This document shows positions 41,901 through 54,394 of a stretch of 64,000 nucleotides of DNA, piece after piece. The notes beneath the pieces are model-generated. The model was not told the origin of the DNA and made no database searches. It saw only the letters and a program-made list of their open reading frames with translations. Origin of the DNA: Channallabes apus (lineage: Eukaryota; Chordata; Actinopteri; Siluriformes; Clariidae); contig CM060121.1 in NCBI GenBank assembly GCA_030522415.1, forward strand, positions 18,504,642 through 18,568,641. The letters run 5' to 3'. The number at the start of each line of letters is the position of its first letter. The stretch's first letter is position 1. The position numbers were made by a program, and so were the translations under genes.

Positions 41901-42940
41901 CCTTTATAAAACATTCATATTAAAAAGATCAATAATGAAATCCATTATTGAAATAATTTACCACCTTTTCCAGTTGGCAAATATGAGCAGCCAATGCTAT
42001 AATAAGAAGAAAATTCTACGGATTTGGATGTGGTAGGGAATGGGCACCAGCTCTCAGGAGAATCCACAATAAACTTTTCACAGAGGGAGGTGCTCTTACC
42101 TGCACATGGGTGTGGACGATCAAGTGGACACGTCATATCATGAGGAAGAGAAAGATTTCTAAGCTGCCTACACTGACTCAGAAATTTAGAACCAGAGGTG
42201 ACTCAATATTTAGGGGTGTAACAGTTTGTGCCCTCTACTTCGTACTGTTTGGTACAGAATGTTCGTTACAGTGAGTGAATCGAGTCTACCTTTAATTATT
42301 GCCAGGAAGTTCTCTTGATTAATTCAAAGGTATGTTTTAACACAGTTTACAAAAGGTTTTGATCGAGAGTGTATATGTTCATGTGGTATATGTGCATATT
42401 AAAATTGTTCAGTAAAGCATTCACGACTGCTGAAAAAGTTTTAAATGGTTTGAATGAAGAACTCAACTTTTTTAACCTTCTGAATGCTTCCCAAGTTGTT
42501 ATGCACCAGTCGTGTATGACATGGATGGCATGTAGTCGATTAATTGTGGAACGATTACTCAAGCAGTGCTAGAGGATCAGAGGGAGCGTGGTGCACTGTG
42601 GGGTGTGGTACAGTAAGTTCTTTGATATACAGTAAGTGGGTGCAAGCCAAAAATCTGATACATGCAGTTACATAAAATCAATAGAAGGAGTGAAGGAATG
42701 GGGTGATGTGAGGAAATTTAGGAAGAATGAAAAGACATTCACCTGCATTCTGGATCAGTTACAGAGGTCAAATAGCACAAGGAGGCGGACCTGAGTAGTC
42801 CAGTCTCAAAATGACACAGGATGGAAGCACCTGAACACCTGATGGACGTAAATGGATAAATTCCAAGTTGTAGAAAATAAATTGTCATGAGCGTGACAGC
42901 GTGAGCAGAAAACTACATTAGATTACCCCCAAATTAGGTT
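38961..42940. other. Intergenic region between ndel1 and rnf222, left part
   Basis: No gene is supported. It contains a diverged copy of the SINE family at about 39290-39593 (minus), a degenerate SINE-like stretch at about 40212-40410, and AT-rich unique sequence. A short GC-richer patch (atggcgggtgcgttgacgtg, near 40990) has no coding support. Confidence 0.5.
39290..39593 (-). mobile_element. tRNA-derived SINE, diverged copy
   Basis: It matches the 44708-45087 SINE in order: ggcctggagcatatcccagg, accaatttgcatgtctttgg, aaacccaccaagca and gtgctaaccactaagccact. It is the same orientation, with many changes. Confidence 0.75.
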
Positions 42941-42949
42941 ACCCCAAGG

Positions 42950-43290
42950 CTATGTGCAGTGACCAAAGATCAGCTTAAAGAGTTGTCCAGGGAGATCCTG
43001 ATGGGTGATGAATCACCTGAGATGAAAAACAGTTCAGTTTTACTGTGATTAAGTTTCAGCTGATGAGCTGCTATGCATGCTGAAATGTCTATAAGAAATG
43101 TGGAGATCTGTGTGGAAGAATGAGTGCCATATGACCTCACCAAAATCTTACGAATAGAGGGAGAACAGAAGAGGACCAAATACTGAGCCTTGTAAGGCAT
43201 AAAAAATGACAAATTACATCAGTTACTTGTTAATTTTCTCTGGAATCAGAGGATTCTTGGAGCTTTTGTCAACGCTGATCCATGCTTTAA
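42950..43290 (-). pseudogene. LINE reverse-transcriptase remnant (L2/Rex1-like)
   Basis: On the minus strand it reads ISACIAAHQLKLNHSKTELF, the segment just after the catalytic YADD in L2/Rex1-type reverse transcriptases. Upstream (43147-43200) lies a degraded [15 protein letters not shown] motif. Frameshifts separate the blocks. Confidence 0.75.
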
Positions 43291-43435
43291 GCAAAGCAGT
43301 TTTTTCCCCATCAATCTTGAAGTAAAGAATATTACACACCATAAAGTATCTTCTTTAAATCTCAGTATTTCTCACATGCTCTAGAAGTTTACAGTGAGTA
43401 AAAAACTTTTATTGCCAATATTTATGCAATGTTAT

Positions 43436-43437
<2 letters not shown>

Positions 43438-43470
<33 letters not shown>
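43438..43470. repeat. (CA)n microsatellite
   Basis: About 16 CA units without interruption. Confidence 0.95.
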
Positions 43471-43948
43471 AATCGGGGCAATTTAGAAAAATTATGTCTA
43501 TTTTTAACTCAAATTTAAAGTGAAATAAATGCCCTGGTTATACCGGCTTAAGCACATCATCAGTGACCCCAACACAACACCACTAAGATTCACTTTGATA
43601 ATAATTTTGACTCTTTAGTATACATAAGTTAAACATTTTAAGTACAAGTGTAACCATTTTGAGTATAAGTTTAATCTGTAAACTTTTTTAATCATACACT
43701 TAATATATAGCCTACTTTTATTAACATATACTTTTAGTATAATAAAATTTTCATGTCTTTTATAATGCATTTCATCTTTTACTAAATATTTAACATTTAT
43801 TATAGATTTAACATTAACTGTAGATCAAATTAATAAATTTTTAATTAAATATTAAACCATTGTATTTTTAATCATACAAGTGTAACAATATAAGGTACAA
43901 GGTAAACAAGTGGCAGGATCATGAACACCCAAGGCTGACCTATGGCTA

Positions 43949-44102
43949 TGGAGACCAAATGCCAGAATGGATCAGCGTGGACAAATGCTCCAAGAATCCT
44001 CTGACTCCAGAGAAAAGAAACAAGTAACTGATGTCGCTTGTCAGTTTTTCTCCCTTACAAGGCTTAGTACTTGGTCCTCTTCTGTTCTCCCTCCGATTCA
44101 AT
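43949..44102 (+). pseudogene. LINE reverse-transcriptase remnant, inverted relative to 43147-43290
   Basis: It is the inverse of 43147-43290 over about 145 bp: the blocks aagaatcctctgactccaga, aagtaactgatgtc and acttggtcctcttctgttct match. On + it encodes the degraded [16 protein letters not shown] motif. The two arms are about 660 bp apart. Confidence 0.75.
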
Positions 44103-44384
44103 TTGCTGGCACCGCGGTGAAGTTAGTCTGATATTCAGACTTTCGACGGACATCCGGTAGCGGTATTTTAGGGACCGTCGACAAATTTCTGTTTAAGTGA
44201 AAAGCGAAAGTACTTGTTACTTAGCTGGCAACGTGCCCCAGTTATTCTAATTTATTATTAAACATACAAATGCCATGAATACTGCTTTTGTTTATTATTA
44301 ATTGTTGAATTAATAGATTAATTGAGTATTGTTAATTAATTTGCAAATATTATATATATTCTTTTTATTAAATCACTATTTTCC

Positions 44385-44694
44385 TCAATAGCTTTTTGGT
44401 CATGTTTGACCCCAAACTAGTACCAAAATAATCTCATTAAAGTTCCACACAAGGTACACCTGATTTTATCCCAAGATACGTCTTCATTCATTTTTATTTT
44501 TTATTAAAAAAAAAAAAAAATGCTATTTCTTCAATAGCTTCTATGTCATGTGACCTGGTGACCCCAAACTAGTACCAAAATGATCACATCTGAGTCCCCC
44601 AAAAGGTACACCTCATTTTATCCAAAGAAATGTCTTCATTCATTTTAATTGTATTTTTTATTTGAAAAAAAAAATGCTATAGAAGCTATTGAAG
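44385..44694 (-). repeat. Left arm of an inverted tandem array
   Basis: Two copies of a unit of roughly 145 bp, defined by aaggtacacct-attttatcc, tgaccccaaactagtaccaa and cttcaatagctt. They are inverted relative to the array at 45101-45765. Confidence 0.85.
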
Positions 44695-44707
44695 AAATAG
44701 CGTATTT

Positions 44708-45087
44708 CATTCATTCATTCATCTTCTGTACCGCTTTATCCTCTATTCAAGGTCGCGGGGGGCCTGGAGCCTATCCCAGGAGACTTCGGGCACAAGGCAG
44801 GGTACACCCTGGACAGGGTGCCAATCCATCGCAGGGCACACACTCATATGCACATTCACACACTCATTCACACACTACGGTCAATTTGGGAACGCCAATT
44901 AGCCTAACCTGCATATCTTTGGACTGTGGGAGGAAACCGGAGTACCCGGAGGAAACCCACCAAGCACGGAGAGAACATGCAAACTCCATGCACACAGAGA
45001 CGGGAATCGAGCCTGGCCGGGGAATCGAACCCAGACCCTGGAGGTGCAAGGCGACGGTGCTAACCACTACACCACCGTGCCGCCTAT
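44708..45087 (-). mobile_element. tRNA-derived SINE, complete, with 13-bp target duplication
   Basis: Read on the minus strand, it starts with a tRNA-like head with an A box (tagtggttagca) and a B box (ggttcgattcc). The body follows (tttcctccgggtactccgg; tggattggcaccctgtccag; tctcctgggataggctccag), and it ends in (atga)n. AAATAGCGTATTT flanks both sides (44695-44707 and 45088-45100), so it inserted by target-primed reverse transcription. It is the best-kept copy of the family in this window. Confidence 0.9.
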
Positions 45088-45100
45088 AAATAGCGTATTT

Positions 45101-45765
45101 ATTAAATTAAAAATTAAATAAAACTAAATGAAAACATATCTCGGGATAAAGTCAGGTGTACCTTTTGGGGTACTCAGATCTGATTATTTTGGTACCCACT
45201 TGGGGTCACCAGGTCACATGTCCTAGAAGCTATTGAAGAAATAGCATTTTTTACACATTAAAAAAAAAATTAATGAAGACATTTCTTGGGATAAAATCAG
45301 GTGTACCTTTTGGGGGTCTAAGATCTGATTATTTTAATAACAGGTTGGGGTCACCAGGTCACATGACCTAGAAGCTATTGAAGAAATATCGTTTTTATAA
45401 AATAAAAAATTAAATAAAACTAAATGAAAACATATCTCGGGATAAAGTCAGGTGTACCTTTTGAGGGACTCAGATCTGATTATTTTGGTACCAGTTTGTT
45501 GTCACCAGGTCACATGACCTAGAAGCTATTGAAGAAATAGCATTTTTTTTTCAAATAAAAATGAATGAAGACATTTCTTGGGATAAAATCAGGTGTACCT
45601 TTTGGGGGTCTCAGATCTGATTATTTTAATAACAGTTTGGGGTCACCAGGTCACATGACCTAGAAGCTATTGAAGAAATAGCGTTTTTTTTTTATTTATT
45701 TTAAATAAAAAATTAAATAACACTCAATGAAAACATATCTTGGGATAAAGTCAGGTGTACCGACC
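45101..45765 (+). repeat. Right arm of an inverted tandem array
   Basis: Five copies, with ggataaagtcaggtgtacc (or a close variant) at about 45144, 45289, 45440, 45581 and 45743. Unit length varies from 141 to 162 bp because of A/T runs. Each unit holds ggtcaccaggtcacatgacc, itself a near-palindrome, and tagaagctattgaagaaata. Confidence 0.88.
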
Positions 45766-45767
45766 AT

Positions 45768-45960
45768 GGTGCACAGCAAGCAAAGAGCCCAAGGCCACTA
45801 ATCCCCACTAATTTCCCAGATCCCCAATCTGATCGAGCATCCATTCGATGCACCAGGCAAACAATTCAGATCCACTAAGGCCACAGCTCGCAACCCACAG
45901 CACCAAAGGAATCCACTGCCAACATCCTGGTGCCAGACACCACAGCGCACTGCAAGAAGC
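45768..45960 (+). pseudogene. Tc1/mariner transposase 3' remnant
   Basis: The blocks cagatccccaatctgatcga, gcatcc and cactgccaacatcctggtgc, then agacaccacagcgcac, match a common teleost Tc1-like transposase end (the PNLIEHPWDVL-type stretch). Stops and missing bases show that it is dead. Confidence 0.6.
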
Positions 45961-46609
45961 ACCGGTGGCACAAGGGAAACCCAGATGGTTTAAACGTTAA
46001 TGGTTTTAATTTTATGTCTAATCCGTGCATTTCTGAAACAGGACTTTAAAAAAAAAAACTTTTTAAAACTTGAATAACCCGTTGAGTTTGATTCTTCCTT
46101 TAGTGCGAACATCACTTAATGTAGTGTTACACTGATATCGTATCTGTCATTAAGCTTTTTTATTTCCTTGTCCTATATTATTGCTATTATGGTAGCATTT
46201 AATGATATATTGATGACTGATTGACAATTAATTAGTGCTTCAACTGCATTAGTGCTTCAAGAGCGACAGATCGCACTTTCTGCCGCGAATCGTACAAATC
46301 ACGTGATTAGCATTTTTGCTCATGTCTCAGCATGCCTGTTCCGAAGGGTTAAAAAAAAATACAGGTTTAAAAATCTCCAGAACAAACCTGACATCGATAC
46401 CGGCTGTCTTCCTCGATCCTGTAGTCCATCCAGTTCGACAACATTTTGCCCACATGAGGCACTGATGCGCGATTACGCAACATCTGTCAGAGATTTTCGC
46501 TGGTAACGTGTTTTCTTCTTCCAGATAACTAGTGTTACGTCTAGAAATAGAAAATGCGGGTCTGAAGGTAGCCCAGAACAAGACTGAAGCCGAGTGTGTT
46601 GGAGTGGTG

Positions 46610-47149
46610 ATGGATGAGGAAGCGGAGTGTCCGATCTGCTATGAGACTTGTTCGGACGCGGCTCGGACGTTGAGTTGCGGACACGCGTTTTGCCACGACT
46701 GCCTGGTCGGGACGTTTGTGAGCTCAAACTATTACGGAGTTCTCACCAGAGATACGATCATTTGCCCCGTGTGCAGACATGTGACGTTCGTTACCAAACT
46801 GCAGGGACTCGGCGGAGGAAAGGAGAAAGACGGGAAGGTGTTGCAGGTCCCCCTCAGGTCCGCTGCGCGCTCCGGGAACCGGCCCCTGGTACACTGTTGG
46901 AGATGGATGAGCCGCCAGAAGCTGGTGTGTCCTAAAGACTGCTCGCAGGTGTTCATCATCAGCGATCTGGGACGCCCTTTGGCCGAGGAAGACGTTATTG
47001 ATGTTAGTATAAGTGCCGTGATTCGTGAGAACAGCATTGATCACAGCCGTAGACTTTGCACAACATCCCACTGCCTGCTGCTTATATTAATTGTTTTCAT
47101 CGTACTGGCTTTAATAGCCGCAACACTGCCTTGGGTTTTTCTGGCTTGA
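46610..47149 (+). CDS. rnf222: RING finger protein 222
   Basis: A probable membrane-anchored E3 ubiquitin ligase; its substrate is unknown. The ATG at 46610 gives 179 residues (human about 220). A C3HC4 RING fills residues 7-55: CPIC, then CGHAFCHDC and CPVC, with Cys 7, 10, 23, 28, 31, 52, 55 and His 25. A basic, cysteine-bearing linker follows. The segment QVFIISDLGRPL corresponds to QIFVISRHGMPL of human RNF222. The C-terminus (about 154-178) is one hydrophobic helix ending LPWVFLA, so the protein is tail-anchored with the RING in the cytosol. The coding part is a single exon; an acceptor just upstream (ttcttcttccag, to 46523) shows that a 5'UTR exon exists but was not located. Next to ndel1, as in mammals. 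Confidence 0.93.
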   Translation: MDEEAECPICYETCSDAARTLSCGHAFCHDCLVGTFVSSNYYGVLTRDTIICPVCRHVTFVTKLQGLGGGKEKDGKVLQVPLRSAARSGNRPLVHCWRWMSRQKLVCPKDCSQVFIISDLGRPLAEEDVIDVSISAVIRENSIDHSRRLCTTSHCLLLILIVFIVLALIAATLPWVFLA

Positions 47150-50100
47150 GGATTATTGCCTTTTGGGAAACCTTACTTTATTCTCTTTCCAATCGGCACA
47201 CTTAGGACTACAGGACGTCTTCAGGACTAGGGATTTACCAGGAATGTCTTCAGGACCCATTAAAGCACTAAAAATGTTACTACTCCAAATGTCTTCAAGC
47301 ACAATGTTTAAAATCCTCAAGCTAGAATCACCTTGATGATGACCTAAAGACCTCTTAAGAAGTCTTCATTTTTGAAGACGTTTTACAGACAAACTGCAGA
47401 CAACATAATATTTGTAAGTGTCTATCAGTTATTGACAATGGATTGTTTCTGATATGCTGCAAGAACTTCTGAAGTCAAAGCGTGTGAACCTTTCGCCACA
47501 TTTCATTTCACCAGCATTTTTTCTAATTATTTTGTGTTTTGGGACTCCTGCTGTCCCCAACACAGGACACAACAGGGTGCTTTTTCACTAAACACCTGCT
47601 GATCAGCTGAGTGGTACCTTGGGTGCCTCTGCTACTAAATTATTAATTTGAAAAAGGATCAAATTGATCAAGCCTGGGAGGTTTGTTGCTTTGAAAGGAG
47701 GCATGTTTACTGGATAAAGTTTCATCTTTTTCAGAGGTGTACCTGTGTGCCTTGGTACAGCCTGCATACCTTTTTAGACACACCTTTGCTTTTCAAGCAC
47801 GTCTTGTCACGCAGGTTAGAAAATTACATGACTTTTCCTTCACGACTTGAAAATGACTCTTTAAATGGTATATAGCTTTTTATTTAAGATCTCAGTAACA
47901 ATGACAAATGCCTATTAAAAGCAATGTATACTCTTAAAAACCAACACATGTATTTAAATAATAATAAAAAAAAGTGAGACCACAAATATTAAAAATGTAG
48001 AGTTTAATATAGATATCTATATCTGACATTCTGATCAGGATTGCGGTAGGCTTCACAGACTGTGTTGTTCCACTGATATGCTAAGCTGAGGGAATAGGAA
48101 GGGGAGGGAGGGGAGTGACATACAGGCAAAATTTGTACAGAAGTTGTGAATGCAGGGGAGAGGCTGTACATCAATGGACACTGTGCACTTATACATAAAT
48201 CCATGACACTTCTTTAACCAGCTGTTCACGCACTTGCTATTTTTTTCACCCTCTCCCCAGTTTACTGATAACATTAAAGAGTCTTAAAAGAAATTTGAAG
48301 AAACAGGAATCATGAATTATATGAAGAGACTGAGTGCATGCATTGAATTGTGACATCCACTTTCTGCAATTTCAACTGACAGCCTTCAGGTGTACAAACA
48401 TATTATGGAGATATATGTTAAGCATGTATGGGTCTTGACTATTGTGTCATCTATTTGTTAATGTAATTAATTAAAGTACAAGATAACTGAACCAAGGACC
48501 AGTGAAACATGAATGTATTGAACCTTACCTTGCTTAGCAGCACCTGAATTCACAAATAAGCTATTTTCCCTAATAAAAAAAGGAATTCAGATAAATGAAA
48601 ATATGATTTGTGGTTTGTTTTTATAAAACTGTCTGTATTCCCATTGGCCCTTAGTGGATTCGATCCTAACAATTATAGCAGCTGCAAGTCAGAGAATAAT
48701 GATATGGCCTGAGGAAAGAATTGCTATGGACTGTATGATTACAATATACAGGCTAATGTATTCACATCGAGATCCCTCTCCTTCCATCCCCAAACATTTA
48801 CAAAGCTTTCAAAGTGATTGGCAAAAGCGGGAGAGAAACGCAAAGAGTCACCTAAATAAAATACCAAACCATGCGTCTATTGCAGCTGCTATAAGGTATT
48901 GACAAAGCCTTTACCTTGTCGCAGGTCATTGTAAAAGTTCAACTACATTCAATCAACACTCATTATTTCGAATGCACACCTGCCTCTTCAAAAAACACTG
49001 AAGAAACGGTCACCAAAAACAAACAAACAAAAAAACCCCTCAAATATACAGAAAACTCGCCACTGGCTTCAAGACATAAATATCTATTGTGAGGACACTT
49101 GCAATTATCATTGTATACTCACTACAGCTATTAAAAGAGTACTCAGCCACCAAAAACCATCATAGTAGAAGTAATTGAGAATGCACACTCAGTCATACCA
49201 TACAGTATATTTCAGCAAAGAAGTCCTCTTGTCCCTGAAGTATGTTAACGCTTAATAAAAGAAACCGATAATGAAAGCCATGACATTTGGGATTGCTTCA
49301 GAGTTAGGCTCTTGGTAAGATTAAAAAACATAGCTCTCATGGCCACTTCTCTGTGAGGTTAACAATAGAAATATAGTGTAATTGCACTTTCTCGTGCCCT
49401 ATTTGTGTTCCACTAGCTTTCAAGCAAGTCAGACATGACAGACTACAGCATCTGTTGGTTTGAGAGTCTACGAAAAAAAAAAAAAAAGAAATACCCAGAT
49501 GGCACTTCCAACCCCTTTCCCATCATTCTTTTGGATATAACTTCAGATTGGAGTGTTTCAGGGAGAAGGCAGCAAGACTAAGGTGAATCATGGTAAATCA
49601 GGGCCTGCTTGTTTTGATAATGTGAGCCCTGATGTTAAAAAATACTGTTAAAAGTAAATTCCATAAAAAGAAAATAAAGGCCCCGTGAGGTGGCAGTAGC
49701 CAACTAGATGGAAGAGGCCCAGCTTTGGTGACCAACCAAATAAATAAAAATATGGCTACAAACGGCGTGTTTTTCCTTTTGCACGCAGGAATCAAATAGT
49801 TTTCCGCTACAGGCTTCTTATGAAGTAAACAATCTGGCAAATTCTTCTTGTTTATGATTCAGAAAACTATATTTCATGTAAGCTAGTCACCATTATTTGT
49901 GTCTTTAAAGAAGTGCACTGTATTCAAATGCAAGTTCATTAAACGCAAGAATCTAAATGATCACCAATCTGTCGAACTAAAGTAAAATATGTAAAATTTC
50001 AGGTTCAGATTTTAGGGCTAGTGTCCACTTAGGCTGTTGACATGTCTATGTTTGTGTTTTTACAGTTAGTGTTCATGGCTTATAAAAGTGCAAGAGCTCA

Positions 50101-50675
50101 CTTAATCTGTGTGAATCTGGCGACAAGTATTCAGGGACAAAATAATACTCCGTTTCCATAGAACATTATCTCTATACAAGATAAATATGGCATGTAACAC
50201 ATATGAATATATAATTCATATTTGCCTTTACATTTGTCCTCTCATTAACACGTATCTACAGATCAATATGTACAGTCTTAGTATTTACACAGTAGAGGAA
50301 CCTGTCATTATACCTGTCCTGATAACAAAGTCAGAATGGGAGGCACAAAATACGTCTTAACTGTTTCACTTCTCTTTACAGCAGAACCGTCTGTTTTACA
50401 GCTGGCGTCAGAAGTGTGAAGAGTACAAACGTACCACTGACGTGTCCTATCAAGTATTAGGACAGTGAGGCAAAACATTTACTATGATTTCTTGTTTCAC
50501 AGATTATTAGTGTATTACAAACATCTCCGATTATTTTCATAATGTGCTTGATTTGATCTGTGCACGTTTAGACACTTAATTAGAAATATTGTCATGATAC
50601 TGTCTATGCCAAAGCAGTGGTGTGTATATAGGCATGTGTTTGTCATAGAGACTGATACATATACAGAGAGAAGGT

Positions 50676-50724
<49 letters not shown>

Positions 50725-51358
50725 CGAGCAAGTGAGAGGACAAGAGCAAGAAAGCCAAGGCCTCGACATTGTAAAACTGGATTTAAATAAAGTTGCATGC
50801 TTTGTGTCTTCAATTCATTTAGAAGAAATGAAACCGGCTTACCAACTCAAACACTAAAGAATATGAGCAAATACTACATTTTGATGTTTTGATCACATGC
50901 TTTCCAGCACATAAAAATATAATGTTCCTTTGGAGTCAACAAAATCCCCTCTGTGTCCATTGTATTGCAAATTATCTATAGGCTCCAATAAGGCAAAAAC
51001 AACAGAGAGAAACCTAAATGTGTGACGTGGCACATTCTTCACAACAGACTATAATTTCTGTAATATTCTCATAGTCTTCCATTGCTTGTCTTTGCTATGG
51101 CACTGCTTTTCAAGACGTAATCACATACCTTATCTACTTATCAGTGAGAAGAGGATGTGATATTCTGATTAGTCACTGGAACATGTAAAAGTTAGAGCAG
51201 GTGTATGTGTTTGTGTTGGGTTGGGAGGGGGTGGGGGTGGCAGCTCCAGTGGTGAGGGTGGGGTAGGTGTGGTTGATGGTGGCCTGGTTGCTCATAGGAC
51301 CTCAGCTGAAGGTGGGGGAGCGCGGCAGGGCTAGGCGGCCACTGGCTGGGCTCTGGAG
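47150..51358. other. Convergent 3'UTRs of rnf222 and arhgap44
   Basis: No further coding sequence is seen. A plus-strand AATAAA at 47963-47968 could end rnf222. A minus-strand AATAAA at 47879-47884 could end arhgap44, which would give it a 3'UTR of up to 3.5 kb and make the two transcripts overlap. A (GA)n tract lies at about 50680-50714, and a G-rich stretch (51225-51260) lies just past the arhgap44 stop. Confidence 0.45.
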
Positions 51359-54305
51359 TTACAGCGTGGTGCTCTGGGACTCCTCCTCAATCACGCGTTC
51401 CACCTCCGGAGAGTCAGCCATGGCCAGGGAGCTCCGGCTCGGCACCCCCACCCTGAACTCGTCGAGCAGGCTGTCCAGATTGACATTGATGGAGGGGATT
51501 TCCAAACTGAAGAGATCTGCTGATGAGTGTCAAGGAATGGCAGCGAGGGTGAGACATGTTATGAAGACAAGCAGGACAAACACAATCATGGTCAGGTAGA
51601 AGAGAAATATGATGGTGAGGATGATGGAGAAAGACACAGGAGAGAAGAAGGGAAAGCAAATTAAGTTCTTGGTCCAACATTTGAGGAAAAGCCAGCGCAG
51701 GTTGGTTTATGAGATTGTTGGAAGGAGGAGGTTAAAAAAAAAGGATCGTTCCCTAACATTCTACACAGGGTTTTTCTCATACTAAACTATTGACATAATG
51801 ACTTTTTTCATATTAGGAGAATTCTCTAGGGTTGTCCTCTCCTTCACAAAATGTAGATGTAACCGTCATTTAAAGGTTATTAATAAATAGTTAAGTGTAC
51901 AATCGACATGTTTCAGAATCATCACAGTTGACATTGCATGGATAGCCACCACAATAACCATAATGCTTTGACAAAGACGATGGGATGGGTGTAAAGTGAG
52001 GGAACCGCACAGATCTGCGGTTCTCTGAGGAGCTACCGTATGGCCTGGGTTCTGATTGCGATGACCTCCCCTGTGTAAGAATGAGATGGACATGGACAGC
52101 AAGTGGAGCGGCGGTGTTTCAGAGTCACCCCACAGCTGGCCCGATTCAGAGAGGGTGGAATTTACCTGGGCGCACCCATGTGGTGAGAAGCTGCCAAATG
52201 ACTCTTAGGGGAGTATAGTTTGAGGAACTTGGGGTGGGGCGAGAGCAGGTCATTAGGATGGATTTCAGAAGTGACAACGTTGGTGGTCCATAAGCCATGC
52301 ACAGCCCATTTCTAACACCATGCATAGACTACATGGAGCGAATGAGGCAGCAACAAACAGCTCCACAGAGAGACAGATTTAAAGAAGAAAGAGAAAAGAG
52401 ACAGATAGACAGTCAAGAGTGAAGATGAGAGAGCTGGCTGACAAGAGCATAATGTACAGAGGGAACAGGCTGCAGGAGCCCCTAGACTCAGCCACAGCAC
52501 CAGGCCCGACGGTGTGAGATGAGGCTACGGCGTGGGGCGCAGCTGCGCAGCAGGTTTTTGGGCTTACCCTATACGTCCCCCTCACATTTAGCCCACACTC
52601 AGTGCCTGGCCTCACACAGCTGCAAGGTGCATAACAATGGCAGGGGACAAAAGAGTCATACATCAATCAGAGCGATCAGGAGAATGACTGACAAGACACA
52701 CCAGAGGCTTAAATGAGAGAACATACAGTCAGTGCCCACACAGCTGACCACTAGTACCATACACAGAGCACAAGCCTTATAAAAACAATGTTGTGGAAAT
52801 AACCAAGACAGTTACTGAGCTTTATAGTTAGGGTCTATACTGTAGATCCTGGTATTCTGAGTACAATCCCTTTATACTCCTTATTCAAGTGCTTTATATC
52901 ATCCAGAACTTAAAAATCAATAACAAAATACTGGTCTTAAAATAAATAAAGGCAAATCAACTTAAAGGCACCTCATGCTCAGCAAAAAATGGAAACAAAT
53001 TACAGTGAAAACACTTCACATTTTTAGGGAACCATGGCTTTTCAAAGTCCATCGCCTGCATATGATGGCGAGACAGACAGTTTGAGAGAGGGATGCTGTC
53101 CTCCCGCTCTTGCGGTTGTCATTGAGACATGTTTACCTGTGGACATGCTCTCCCCGGGGGACAATCCGTCCAGCAGGCCCTGTTCCATTGGTTGGGGGAC
53201 ACTGGGGGGGATACTGGGTGGCTGTGGAGGGGGCAGACTTGGTCTCTGTCGCGGTTTGGGGGCGGGCCGCGACTTGTTGAGTGTGCCAGTCAGAGATGGG
53301 GGAGAGGACAGGACAGAGTGGGATGTGCCTAGCGTGCCCTGCCCAGGAGAGGTAGGGGGCACATGCCCCGGGGCACAGCCCAGGCCATACGGGGACGGGG
53401 TGCTTGGGGGAGTGGGGGACAGGCTGACCGGAGACGGCTGACCTGTGGACTGGTCGGACATCGCCCCTGACTGGCCGTAAGGAACCTTGGGTGGCACAGG
53501 GGCCAACTTCTTCGAGCCTGCCAAGAAAAAAAAAAGAGAGGAAGAACAGAGTCAGATTTACAGAATAAAAGTCCGTAGAATTCTAAAGGAATCTAGAAAA
53601 ATCACCTCACATTAAATATCATGTAGTAATAAGTCAAGACTCTTGGACTTTATGTTCAATCTTGAATCTTCAGTAGACTTAATGAAACTTCTAGGATGAG
53701 TGCCAAAGGTTATAATGCATACCCTGCCTTTCAGTACACTACTTTTAACCTCACTTTGCTTAATAGTTCTTGCACTGTACTAGATTTATTAATCTGATCA
53801 GGTAACTTTTTAAAGAAATAAAATAATCATACAGACATACCTTTGCGCAGGGTGTGAGGGCTGTGCTCAGCTGAGTGTGGTGACTGGCTGTTGCTTTGCT
53901 GGCCGACAGGGGGCACTGTCTGTCCTGCTGCCTGCACAGCCTTATGGCCAATCACAGGCGAGAGCTCCTTGCTCTTCAGAGTGCTGAGAAAGAGACAGGA
54001 ATGTGATGGCCTGCCACAGACTCACAGCTGCTATACTCTTAATGAGGAAAAGTTTACAAAGACTACTCACACAAAGCTTATTCCACCTCCTCAAATGGTC
54101 CAAAATTATCAGATTCTTTTTATGATACAAAATCAATAAGAATTGGAGTGTTAAAATTGTATTACTGATGTCCAAATTCTCAGCAGCTTTATTTGCCCTT
54201 GTCTTCAAAGACAGATACATAATAGGGGATCGAATGTATTTCCAATCTCTGTTAGTAGGAGGGGAATAGTGTCCTTGTGTCGACTAGCCATCCACCTACA
54301 ACATC

Positions 54306-54394
<89 letters not shown>

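Noticed and set aside
51866..52102. Possible alternative last exon of arhgap44
   Set aside because: A weak acceptor is present, but the translation shows no similarity to the human tail and no PDZ ligand.
53034..53441. 135-residue plus-strand frame
   Set aside because: It is the antisense shadow of the proline-rich arhgap44 exon at 53137-53517.
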